The notes under the pieces were generated by a model. It was not told where the DNA came from, searched no databases, and worked only from the letters and a program-made list of their open reading frames with translations. From Verrucomicrobiales bacterium (GTDB lineage Bacteria > Verrucomicrobiota > Verrucomicrobiia > Verrucomicrobiales > DEV007), in assembly GCA_029213065.1 (NCBI GenBank), contig JARGPH010000012.1, positions 47,071 through 82,251 of the forward strand: a stretch of 35,181 nt of DNA, in the 5' to 3' direction. Below are positions 16,678 through 24,683 of the stretch, in pieces; the stretch's first letter is position 1; each line of letters starts with the position of its first letter. A program made the translations under genes and the position numbers.

Positions 16678-16704
16678 GAAAAGGGTGTTTCTCACACTCT
16701 TTTC
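16678..16704. other. 11-bp stem hairpin upstream of the DUF1080 gene
   Basis: GAAAAGGGTGT (16678-16688) and ACACTCTTTTC (16694-16704) pair over 11 positions (one G-T wobble) around a 5-nt loop. It lies in the divergent gap just before an alternative ATG at 16706. There is no T-tract in a terminating position; a regulatory or DNA-structure role is possible. Confidence 0.4.
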
Positions 16705-16768
16705 CATGGCGGGTGAACGTCCCCCCGGTGAATTGACATGTCTCCTCCAAACTGGTGCAATCACTCCT

Positions 16769-17515
16769 GTGAAAAGTTACCTACTCCTATCCTTCCTTTT
16801 CCTGACACTGAGTCCCCTGAACGCCGAGACTCCGTCAGCTAAACCCGCTGCCGCCACCGTGACGCAACTGGGCAGCCTGTCTCACTGGAACCGTACCGGC
16901 GAATGGGCCATGGCCGAGTCCATCTCCGGCAGCACCACTGAGATGAAGTGGAAATCGATTAAAGAGGGTAAGGCAATTCTCTTCAACGGAAAGTCAGGGA
17001 AGAGCACTAACATTGTCAGCAAAACGACGCATTCGGATGTCGAAGTCCTCGTCGAATTCATGATCCCCAAATCATCGAACTCCGGGATTTACTTTCTGGA
17101 TCGCTATGAGGTTCAAATTCTCGACAGCTACGGCAAAGCAGATGATGCCCTTTCCCACGGCGATTGCGGAGGCATCTACGAGCGATGGGATGACAGTATC
17201 GAGGATCCGAAAAAGCGGGGCTATGAAGGGACCGCTCCGACGACCAATGCCTCAAAGGCTCCGGGCGCATGGCAGCAACTCATGATCGCCTTCAGGGCTC
17301 CACGCTTCGATGCATCCGGTAAGAAATCTGAAAATGCCCGCTTCGTCAAAATCGCCCACAACGGCGTTGTCATTCACGAAGACGTGGAAGTGACCGGCCC
17401 CACCAGAGGCGGCAAAGGTGGTGCCGAAGTCGCTGAAGGCCACTTCATCATTCAGGGAGATCACGGCCCTGTCGCGATTCGAAAGTTCCAGATCACTCCA
17501 AAAAATTTCGAGTAG
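16769..17515 (+). CDS. DUF1080 (3-keto-disaccharide hydrolase-like) secreted protein
   Basis: The GTG at 16769 places the signal peptide (KSYLLLSFLFLTLSPLNA) right at the N-terminus and gives 248 residues; the ATG at 16706 would add 21 residues and remains possible. The DUF1080 concanavalin-like jelly roll shows KTTHSDVEVLVEFMIPKSSN, SGIYFLDRYEVQILDSYGK, GGIYERW and the final GHFIIQGDHGPVAIRKFQI. Some family members hydrolyse 3-keto-glycosides made by Gfo/Idh-type dehydrogenases, so this gene could act with an enzyme such as the one at 8154-9587, although they are 7 kb apart. It converges on the Amt-like gene with an 18-nt gap. The substrate is inferred from the family. Confidence 0.82.
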   Translation: MKSYLLLSFLFLTLSPLNAETPSAKPAAATVTQLGSLSHWNRTGEWAMAESISGSTTEMKWKSIKEGKAILFNGKSGKSTNIVSKTTHSDVEVLVEFMIPKSSNSGIYFLDRYEVQILDSYGKADDALSHGDCGGIYERWDDSIEDPKKRGYEGTAPTTNASKAPGAWQQLMIAFRAPRFDASGKKSENARFVKIAHNGVVIHEDVEVTGPTRGGKGGAEVAEGHFIIQGDHGPVAIRKFQITPKNFE

Positions 17516-17533
17516 GTTTGCCGCGGGGAAAAA

Positions 17534-18802
17534 TCAGCGGGCATCTTCCGGATTTTCAAAATCGGGATACGCGTTTAATGAGAGTTCATTAAAATCGCTA
17601 CCCAACTGCTGCTCCTCGTCGGAAACCTTCAGCCCGATGCTGTTATCGATCAGCTTGAAGAGAACCAGAGCGATCACGAAAGCACTCAGGCCGAGGGCAA
17701 TCCCTCCCAATAGCTGAGTCTTGAACCCCTCGAATCCTTTCATTTCGTCGGGACCGAAAAGGGAAACCGCTGCCAGTCCCCAGAAACCGCAAATGAGATG
17801 CGCGGGAACAGCGCCTCCCGCATCATCTATCCTCAGCTTCTCGAGCAGTGAAGTGCCGAGGACCACAAGAATACCGGCACCGAGACCTACCATGAAAGCG
17901 GTCGCGGGAACCAGCGTCGGAGCACACCCTGAAGCGGAAACAAGCCCGCCGATAACGGCGTAGAGCGTGGTGTAAAAACCGGTAGCGCCGTAGAACATAC
18001 GGTAAAGAGTCATCGCACTGAGCCCGGAAGCGGCCGCGGAAATCAGGGTCATCATGATAACCTTCCCTCCTGACACAGCCGCAAGGCCGGCAAAGGCGAG
18101 GTGAAGCCCGCACCACCCGATCAAAGCGAGAGAGACGCCGGGCGAAATAAGAACCGGCTGGTGACCTGTGAGATGCCGAAGTCGCCCATCACCGAGAAGA
18201 CGGCCCCTCCGTACCCCGACGACCATCGCGCCAGCCAGAGCAAATGCGCCCCCCACTATATGAATCACGCCCGCTCCGGCAAAATCGTAAAATCCAATCC
18301 GGGAAACTTCGAGCCAACCGGGAGAAGCTGCCTTGGAAAAATAGCCTCCCCACGCCCATTGAGCGAGAACGGGAAAAACAATACCCGAGAACAGGATTGA
18401 AAAAACGATCAATCCCCGAAGTCGAATGCGATCAATCATCGATCGACAGGCAACAGATAGAGCGACGGCAACAAGCCCTGCCTGAAACACCGCCAGGGTC
18501 CAACCGGGATCACTCTCGAGGGATTTTCCCGTAGCGAATGCAGCTTTCCAGTCAGGAACCGAAAAGAGGCCCTCAAAAACCAGGATTCCGAAACCGGTGA
18601 AGGTGATTATGCAGATTGCCAGAATCACGAAGTGGTTCAGGGAAGTGCTCGCGGCATTCTTTGCCCGGGCAGCCCCGACAGCAATGAGGGACAGCCCGAG
18701 AAGGATCAAGAGCGGAAAGAGAGCATTCCCCTCCGGAAATGCGGCGTTGGAAAGAAGTTCTCCACCAGAGGAAAAAATGCCGGGAGATACTTGTATATTC
18801 AT
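17534..18802 (-). CDS. Atypical Amt/MEP-family ammonium transporter-like protein
   Basis: The ATG at 18802 overlaps the preceding stop (ATGA) and gives 422 residues with about eleven membrane segments. Family signatures are present: DPGWTLAVFQ, AQWAWGGY, the DFAGAGVIHIVGG helix (first pore histidine), IDDAGGAVPAHLICGFWG (second pore histidine) and the cytoplasmic tail LKVSDEEQQLGSDFNE. Compared from memory with E. coli AmtB, both phenylalanine-gate positions appear to be leucine (FQAGL for FQGSF; WCGLHLAF for WFGFNAGS), and the S219 position is F. Amt proteins conduct ammonium; this one may have changed selectivity or act as a sensor. No glnK/PII gene is adjacent; instead two unrecognised genes overlap in the same operon. 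Confidence 0.85.
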   Translation of the reverse strand: MNIQVSPGIFSSGGELLSNAAFPEGNALFPLLILLGLSLIAVGAARAKNAASTSLNHFVILAICIITFTGFGILVFEGLFSVPDWKAAFATGKSLESDPGWTLAVFQAGLVAVALSVACRSMIDRIRLRGLIVFSILFSGIVFPVLAQWAWGGYFSKAASPGWLEVSRIGFYDFAGAGVIHIVGGAFALAGAMVVGVRRGRLLGDGRLRHLTGHQPVLISPGVSLALIGWCGLHLAFAGLAAVSGGKVIMMTLISAAASGLSAMTLYRMFYGATGFYTTLYAVIGGLVSASGCAPTLVPATAFMVGLGAGILVVLGTSLLEKLRIDDAGGAVPAHLICGFWGLAAVSLFGPDEMKGFEGFKTQLLGGIALGLSAFVIALVLFKLIDNSIGLKVSDEEQQLGSDFNELSLNAYPDFENPEDAR

Positions 18803-19587
18803 AATCGGTAAGAGCCTCTCTTTTGACCAAAGCAAGCCAGACAAAGTTCCTCATGAGCCGTTTCGAGGCGCTTTCGAATCCGGCGATCACGAACCTGTGA
18901 AATCAGAGATTTTCCGAATCCTTTCTCCGGTGGCTCCTTGCGGGAATCATAGGGAATCGCTTTTATCGCGTTCCATTCCGGTTCAAGGATACGACTGACC
19001 TGCTTCGAACTTAAGATATTCAGAAAAAGTGCCTCCACCTCCGCCTTGAAACGCGCTTCGCGTGACAGTGGATCAGGAGCTGCAATCGGCGTCGGCATCG
19101 ACCCATTGATACCGGATTTTGCATCACCCGGCGAGTCAGAATCACGCCGATCCGCATTCTCTACCGGAGTTTCCACTTCAATCTTCAATTCCGGCAGCGC
19201 CACCACACCATCACTGTCGAGCTTGAGCGAATCTTTCCATTCTAGGAGAAATTCCTCGCCCGCCTTCTCAACGACAGCGGCATCGTCATCATCCCCGAAA
19301 AAGAAACAGAAAACATAAGGAGAGAGATTAAAAACAAGGAAACTCCCGCCGCTGAAGTCGAACAACGCACGATTCAACGGCTTACCCGTATTTCGATACT
19401 GCGCGAGCAAAGCCTTGATCTGAAGAACAAAATCATTCAATTGATGCTCTCCCAGTAAGGTTTCAGAACTGAGACAAACCCCGTCCCTGATTACCACGGT
19501 CCCTTCAAGTTTCCGAATTCGTTTGAGCCTCTGCAAAGCCTGCAACATGGCATCGTAGGAACTCGTCTCACTGGTCGTCTTCTCCAT
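18799..19587 (-). CDS. Unrecognised cytoplasmic protein, coupled to the Amt-like gene
   Basis: The ATG at 19587 gives 262 residues; a frame-extension to 19617 is less likely. The start overlaps the previous gene by 20 nt and the stop overlaps the Amt-like start by 4 nt, so the three are one operon. The first ~130 residues read like a small alpha/beta domain (LEGTVVIRDGVCLSSETLLG and RALFDFSGGSFLVFNLS), vaguely like roadblock/LC7 modules, and contain FCFFFGDDDDAAVVEKAGEE. A Ser/Asp/Pro-rich linker leads to a C-terminal helical segment rich in Arg/Lys (VRDRRIRKRLETAHEELCLA). No membrane segment. The roadblock similarity is weak and unproven; a regulatory role for the transporter is suggested only by gene overlap. 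Confidence 0.6.
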   Translation of the reverse strand: MEKTTSETSSYDAMLQALQRLKRIRKLEGTVVIRDGVCLSSETLLGEHQLNDFVLQIKALLAQYRNTGKPLNRALFDFSGGSFLVFNLSPYVFCFFFGDDDDAAVVEKAGEEFLLEWKDSLKLDSDGVVALPELKIEVETPVENADRRDSDSPGDAKSGINGSMPTPIAAPDPLSREARFKAEVEALFLNILSSKQVSRILEPEWNAIKAIPYDSRKEPPEKGFGKSLISQVRDRRIRKRLETAHEELCLACFGQKRGSYRL

Positions 19588-19915
19588 TGCCCTCAATTTC
19601 AGTGGGTTCGCCGGCACGACTTGCCTGCATCAAACTGGAAGCCGAATAAGACTCACCAGAGACGAAAATTCCGCGTGCATCGATTTCACGGGATGAGGAT
19701 TTCAGAAATCGAAAAGAAAGACCGCCATCATCACTGCTCACGGCACACCCGTTCAGCCGGGGTGTTCCAAGGGACCTCCCGAGCTCTTTGCAAATCAATT
19801 GGAGGCCTTCCGCTTCACGGGCGAACTGGTTCCTGATCTCCTCGGAGTCATCCCCGTCGACGCAATGGACCCGCTCATTGCTGATCTCCAATAGTGATAA
19901 TATTTTTGCCGCCAT
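19568..19915 (-). CDS. Small unrecognised protein, first gene of the Amt-like operon
   Basis: This 115-residue protein begins at the ATG at 19915 and overlaps the next gene by 20 nt. It has an N-terminal helix (MAAKILSLLEI), an acidic helical middle (DDSEEIRNQFAREAEGLQLI) and two likely strands (NGCAVSSDDGGLSFRFLK and EIDARGIFVSGE), then a disordered Gly/Glu tail. I do not recognise a family. The tail overlaps the next reading frame, so only ~95 residues are likely folded. It is divergent from the OmpA-domain gene across a 116-nt AT-rich gap that should hold promoters for both. Confidence 0.5.
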   Translation of the reverse strand: MAAKILSLLEISNERVHCVDGDDSEEIRNQFAREAEGLQLICKELGRSLGTPRLNGCAVSSDDGGLSFRFLKSSSREIDARGIFVSGESYSASSLMQASRAGEPTEIEGNGEDDQ

Positions 19916-19995
19916 GGAACTTGCCTTAGCATCATCAAAACGCTCTAATGAAATTTAAGAGTTACAAGATTGCCCCTGACGTAACAAACATAAAT

Positions 19996-20024
19996 TTGAG
20001 AATTTTCATCAAGCTTGATTAACT
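19996..20024 (+). promoter_or_regulatory. Sigma-70-like promoter of the OmpA-domain gene (leaderless)
   Basis: TTGAGA (19996-20001), a 17-nt spacer and TTAACT (20019-20024) are followed after 7 nt by the ATG at 20032, predicting a start of transcription at the start codon. The surrounding 19916-20031 gap is strongly AT-rich. Confidence 0.5.
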
Positions 20025-20031
20025 AATCATC

Positions 20032-20982
20032 ATGAAGATCTTTGTAAATATTGTCCTGCTCCTGATCCTGCTGGCCCTGCTTGGGTTGGCGGTAACGGTG
20101 CCACGCCAATGGGCAGGCAGCGGAGAGGAGGATGCAGCAAAGCATGAGAAAGCGACCTTCGTGCTGAACGAGGAACCCGATGCCGCCCCGGTCGAGCCGG
20201 TTCAGGCGGGCCCCGATGAGGAACTGACGCAGCTACCCGGGCGAAAGCCTGAGAAAACACCTCCGTCCGGGATCCTGGAAATCCTATCAACGCTGCAACG
20301 CGGGGAATCGGAAAAAGCCACAGACCTCATCAGCGACGCACTTGAATCACTCAGCGCTGAGGATGCGATCACCCTGCAAACCATTGTCACTGAGGAAAAG
20401 GCGAGAGCGGAACAATTGGAATCGCTGACGGCTCAACTGGCCGAGTCCCGGAAAGAGCTCGCTGCCGTCGAAAAAAACAGCAAGGAAGCGCTCGAAGAAT
20501 CGCTGCGAACCCTCGCAATTGCGACGCGGCGGGCGGAAGATGCGACCGCTGAGTCAAAGAAACTCACCAGACAACTGGAGGAGAAAGCTCTCGAAGAAAT
20601 CACCGCAGCGAAAGCTGAGGAGCCGGTTGAAAGCCCACCCGAAAAGGATATCCCGCTACCCGAAAAAGACCTCATCGACTTCGCCTTCGGCTCAACCTAT
20701 CTGAACGATGCCAACCGGGAGACGCTCTCCAAAACGATCAGAATTCTGAAAGAACGCAGTGAACTCGACGTGCAACTGCGTGGCCACACCGATACAATTG
20801 GAGAACCCGAATACAACGCAGCCCTCGCTCTCGCCCGATGCGAAATGGCGCGGGATTTCCTGATCGAACAGGGAATCGAAAACCATCGTATCTCCATCGT
20901 CTCGTTTGGTGAGAGTCAGGTTTTTAAAGAAGGCGTTGTCGCCGAGAAACCCCGGCGGGTCGAAATCCTTTTCCGCCCTTGA
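20032..20982 (+). CDS. OmpA-domain protein with inner-membrane anchor and coiled coil
   Basis: A 316-residue protein. An uncleaved-looking hydrophobic N-terminus (IFVNIVLLLILLALLGLAVT) anchors it in the inner membrane. A charged linker and a coiled coil rich in Glu/Ala/Lys (~110-205) span the periplasm, and the last ~105 residues form an OmpA-like peptidoglycan-binding domain: DFAFGSTYLNDANRETLSK, VQLRGHTDTIGEPEYN, ALARCEMARDFLIEQGI and HRISIVSFGES. The family's diaminopimelate-binding D and R are in the expected GHTD and final RRVEI positions. The layout is that of MotB/TolR-like or Pal-like tethers; no MotA/TolQ partner is next to it. Function is probably to hold the envelope together or to anchor a complex. 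Confidence 0.85.
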   Translation: MKIFVNIVLLLILLALLGLAVTVPRQWAGSGEEDAAKHEKATFVLNEEPDAAPVEPVQAGPDEELTQLPGRKPEKTPPSGILEILSTLQRGESEKATDLISDALESLSAEDAITLQTIVTEEKARAEQLESLTAQLAESRKELAAVEKNSKEALEESLRTLAIATRRAEDATAESKKLTRQLEEKALEEITAAKAEEPVESPPEKDIPLPEKDLIDFAFGSTYLNDANRETLSKTIRILKERSELDVQLRGHTDTIGEPEYNAALALARCEMARDFLIEQGIENHRISIVSFGESQVFKEGVVAEKPRRVEILFRP

Positions 20983-21158
20983 TCGTAATCCCTCGCGAGC
21001 TTCTTCGAATGGGAAGCGCTGAACCAAATTAATCCGTTCACCGCACCGGGTCGCCGAATGGCGTGTCCTCGTCCACTTTTTCCGTGGAACTTGATTCGAT
21101 TCCTGCGACCATTGCAACCGCTGCCCCGGTGTATAACCGGGTTGCTGCATTTCTCACT

Positions 21159-24100
21159 ATGAAACTCCGATCATTACTCCTCATTCAGTTCTTAATGTTG
21201 CCGCTTTCGTGTGGATACGCGCAGGAAAAAGAAGACACCGGAAAGACCCTTGAGAAACCATCTGAATTTCTCAGCTCTGCCGAGTATGACAAAGAGGCAG
21301 CAGTCCGGATCAACAGCTTCACACTACCCGATGACATCGAGGCATCCCTCTTCGCCGACTCCAGCCAGATTCAAAACCCGAGTGCAATTTGCTTTGATGC
21401 CAACGGCGATCTTTTCGTCGCGGAAATTCACCGCTGGAGAGCCGGCGTCCAGGACATTCGGAACGAGCAGCAAATCCTCCTCGACGACATCAACAACGAA
21501 ACGAGCCGCGACCGCTACGAGATGTATGAGCGCGATCAGGTGACTCGTCCCCTTTCTTTCTACACCGAGTATACCGATCAAATCGTTCTTCTCAAGGACT
21601 CGGACAACAACGGTAGAGCCGACACTTCATCTGTCTGGGCAACCGGATTCAATGATGTCCTCGACGGTCCCGGAATCGGGCTCATCGCCGGATTCGAAAA
21701 CGACATTTACTACACCAATATTCCCCACCTCTGGAGACTAACCGATACCGACAATGACGGCAAAGCTGAAAAGCGTGTCTCGATTCAGGATGGCTTCGGC
21801 GTGCGGATGAGCATTTCCGGGCACGACATGCACGGTCTCGTCTGGGGACCGGATGGCAAGCTCTACTGGTCCATCGGAGACCGCGGCTACTCTTTCACAA
21901 CGAAAGAAGGAAGGCACTATCACGAACCTTATCGCGGCGGCGTCTTTCGCTGCGACCCTGACGGGTCAAACCTTGAAGAGATCTACACCGGGCTCCGCAA
22001 CCCGCAGGAACTGGCTTTTGATCAGTATGGAAACCTATTCACCTGCGACAACGACGCCGACCAATGGGACAAAGGTCGTCTCGTCTATATTCTTGAAGGC
22101 GGTGACTCAGGCTGGAACCACGGCCACCAGGTCCTTCTCAATTTCCGCAACCAGCTCGAACTGCGCACTCCCACTTACGAGCACCCCGGTCACAAGTCGA
22201 TTCCGATGAACCCGTGGATGACCGAAACGATCTGGGAAACACAGCAGGAGGGCCGCCCCGCCTACGCTCTTCCCCCTGTCGATATCGTCTCATGGGGCCC
22301 GAGCGGGCTCGTCTACAACTACGGGGTCACCGCTATGCCGGATCGCTACGCGGAACATTTCTGGATTTGCAACTTCGGCGGAGCCAAGGGTGATCTTGAA
22401 GCCTTCAGCGTTAAGGAAAGCGGAGCCGGTTTCAAATTGGATCACAAGGAAGTCTTCATGGAGGGCCTCGGAAACACCGACGTGGAGTTTGGCCCCGACG
22501 GCCGCATGTATCTCAGTTGCTTCAACAACAACGGCTGGGTTAAACAGGATCTCGGCAACATCTACACCCTCGCGTCCCCCGGGAAACTCAACTCTCCGGC
22601 AGTTAAGCACACGCATGAAATCCTTCTCAAGGACTTCACTTCGTTTCTCGAAACCGAACTCGTCGAAGCACTCGGCCATCCCGACATGAGAGTGCGCCAA
22701 AAGGCACAGTTCGAACTCGTCAAACGCGGCACCAAAGAGGCGCTTCTGGCCTCTGCACAACCGGGAGAAGGCCAACTCAAGCGCCTCCACTCGATTTGGG
22801 GATTGGGGCAGCTCGCGAGAAAGGATGAGACACTTCTCAACGCGATCGCAAAACACCTCACCGACGAAGACGCTGAGGTTCGCGCCCAGACCGTCAAGGT
22901 CCTTTCAGACTCGCGGAATACGGAAATGGGAGTCCTCCTCGAACCGCTCCTCGCCGATGCCTCCGACCGGGTGAAATCCTTTGCCGCCATCGGCGTTGGA
23001 AAATGCGGGAACGTCCCCGCCCTTCCCAAGCTGTTTGAGATCCTCGCTGCGAACGACAACAAGGACCGGTTCCTCCGTCACTCCGTCGTCCAGGGAATGT
23101 GGTATCTCAACGAACGGGAGAAAATCCTCAAAGAGTTTCAAAACGAGTCCGCCGGCGTCCGTATGGGAACACTCCTTTTCCTGAGAAAACTGAGAGATCC
23201 TCGCGTGAAGTATTTTCTCAAAGACGAGGACAAGAGCATCGCCTACGAGGCGATCCGCGCGATCAACGACCTGAACCTGATTACGGCGATTCCGGATCTC
23301 GCCAGAGAAATCGCACCTTTCGCTGCCGGGGAGGAGTCAGCCCGCTGGCCTGAGGATCATCGCGACATCATCATTCAGACCCGCCTCATCAATGCGAATT
23401 TTCGCGACGGAAGCCCCGAGTCAGCGACGCGGCTCATCAACTACGCGGCGCAGCCCAAGCTCCCCGCCACACTTCGTGAACAGGCACTGCTCGCACTTTC
23501 GGAATGGAAAACTCCCAAACCGGTTGACTCGACCGACGGAAGCTACCGCCCTCTCGATCCAACCTCACGACCCGACATCAGCGAAGCGGTCAAAAAGGCG
23601 CTTCCCTCCGTCTTTGACACCGCCGAAGGCAATCTCGTAGGACTTGCCACCAAACTCGCTCTCGAGTATAGCGTTGCTGCGCCCGTCGAATTGCTTATTG
23701 CTCAGGTCACGGACGAAAAGGCGGAACTCAATTCCCGTGTCGCATCGCTCAACGGCCTCGCACGACAGGACCTCGCTTCGCTCGATCCGCTCTGGTCCAA
23801 CCTTCTCAAGTCAAACAATGCCGAGTTCAAAGGAGCCGTCGTATCTGAACTGCTCACCGCGAAACCGGAACTCGGACTTTCCGAGGCTCTCGAAATGGCA
23901 AGATCCGGAGACGTTAAAACCAGACAGCAGGGCTATCGCCTTCTCGGCCCCGTCGAAAACGCTGAAGTCGCCGCGCTCTTCGCAGAGCGTCTCACCAAAA
24001 TTTCCGATGAGAGAAAAGGCGCTCAACTCGACCTCATTGAAAATGCGGCACTCCAGAACGATGAAACCGTCAGAGAAGCACTCGCGGCCTACAACGCCAT

Positions 24101-24605
24101 ACTGGATCCCGCCGATCCCCTCGCCGCCTTCGAGCCGACCCTCCACGGGGGCGATGTCAACCGCGGCAGAGAAATCTTCATGACTCATGCCGCCGGCCAG
24201 TGCGCCAAATGCCACAAGGTGAATGGCGACGGTGGCGTCGCCGGCCCTGAGCTCACCGGGATCGGAACCCGTCAAAAACGCGAATACCTCCTCGAGTCAC
24301 TTGTTGCACCCAGTTCCGTGGTCGTTCCCGGCTACGGACTAACCATGATGACGCTCAAAAACGGTGAAACTATCGGAGGAACCTATCTTTCCGAAGACGA
24401 TACGAACCTGACACTCAAAGTGCCTGACCCGGAAAATCCCGCTCAACAGGTCGAGAAGAAAATCGAGCTCGCCGACATCGCAACGAGACAGCCTCCTGTA
24501 TCGGCCATGCCCCCTATGGGACTGATCATGAAGAAGTCAGAAGTTCGTGATCTCATCGCTTATCTGGCTTCACTGCAGGAAAAAGGAGGAAAAAAAGGTC
24601 ATTAA
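21159..24605 (+). CDS. Large secreted propeller-HEAT-cytochrome c protein (PVC-type heme-binding)
   Basis: The ATG at 21159 begins a signal peptide (MKLRSLLLIQFLMLPLSCGYA) and gives 1148 residues. Domain order: a six-bladed propeller like membrane-bound/PQQ-type dehydrogenases (~45-480, with CFDANGDLFVAEIHRW, HDMHGLVWGPDGKLYWSIGD and GLRNPQELAFDQYGN); HEAT repeats (~500-960, e.g. EDAEVRAQTVKVLSDSRN); and a C-terminal c-type cytochrome of the Pirellula/Verrucomicrobium type, with one heme site C1015-A-K-C-H1019 followed by GVAGPELTGIG and an M ligand in SAMPPMGLIM. This architecture is typical of the PVC group and is thought to oxidise sugars or alcohols in the periplasm and pass electrons to the cytochrome. 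The substrate is unknown. A GTG 96 nt upstream is a weaker start. Confidence 0.93.
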   Translation: MKLRSLLLIQFLMLPLSCGYAQEKEDTGKTLEKPSEFLSSAEYDKEAAVRINSFTLPDDIEASLFADSSQIQNPSAICFDANGDLFVAEIHRWRAGVQDIRNEQQILLDDINNETSRDRYEMYERDQVTRPLSFYTEYTDQIVLLKDSDNNGRADTSSVWATGFNDVLDGPGIGLIAGFENDIYYTNIPHLWRLTDTDNDGKAEKRVSIQDGFGVRMSISGHDMHGLVWGPDGKLYWSIGDRGYSFTTKEGRHYHEPYRGGVFRCDPDGSNLEEIYTGLRNPQELAFDQYGNLFTCDNDADQWDKGRLVYILEGGDSGWNHGHQVLLNFRNQLELRTPTYEHPGHKSIPMNPWMTETIWETQQEGRPAYALPPVDIVSWGPSGLVYNYGVTAMPDRYAEHFWICNFGGAKGDLEAFSVKESGAGFKLDHKEVFMEGLGNTDVEFGPDGRMYLSCFNNNGWVKQDLGNIYTLASPGKLNSPAVKHTHEILLKDFTSFLETELVEALGHPDMRVRQKAQFELVKRGTKEALLASAQPGEGQLKRLHSIWGLGQLARKDETLLNAIAKHLTDEDAEVRAQTVKVLSDSRNTEMGVLLEPLLADASDRVKSFAAIGVGKCGNVPALPKLFEILAANDNKDRFLRHSVVQGMWYLNEREKILKEFQNESAGVRMGTLLFLRKLRDPRVKYFLKDEDKSIAYEAIRAINDLNLITAIPDLAREIAPFAAGEESARWPEDHRDIIIQTRLINANFRDGSPESATRLINYAAQPKLPATLREQALLALSEWKTPKPVDSTDGSYRPLDPTSRPDISEAVKKALPSVFDTAEGNLVGLATKLALEYSVAAPVELLIAQVTDEKAELNSRVASLNGLARQDLASLDPLWSNLLKSNNAEFKGAVVSELLTAKPELGLSEALEMARSGDVKTRQQGYRLLGPVENAEVAALFAERLTKISDERKGAQLDLIENAALQNDETVREALAAYNAILDPADPLAAFEPTLHGGDVNRGREIFMTHAAGQCAKCHKVNGDGGVAGPELTGIGTRQKREYLLESLVAPSSVVVPGYGLTMMTLKNGETIGGTYLSEDDTNLTLKVPDPENPAQQVEKKIELADIATRQPPVSAMPPMGLIMKKSEVRDLIAYLASLQEKGGKKGH

Positions 24606-24644
24606 AGTCCCGGCTCATCCGTTTAGGTATTAGACGGGCGTTTC

Positions 24645-24673
24645 TTGAAAGAGGCCCCGTTCTGCCCTATACT
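24645..24673 (+). promoter_or_regulatory. Sigma-70-like promoter of the FFxF-repeat gene
   Basis: TTGAAA (24645-24650), a 17-nt spacer and TATACT (24668-24673) precede GTG 24681 and ATG 24684. Transcription should begin near 24680, leaving a leader of 0-4 nt. The TTG that is the first base triplet of the -35 box is therefore not a start codon. Confidence 0.65.
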
Positions 24674-24683
24674 GTTAATTGTG

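Noticed and set aside
21063-21158. GTG start adding 32 residues to the heme-binding protein
   Set aside because: The signal peptide begins at the ATG at 21159; the extension would bury it.
24645-24683. TTG start of the FFxF-repeat protein
   Set aside because: The TTG is the first part of the -35 box of the gene's own promoter.
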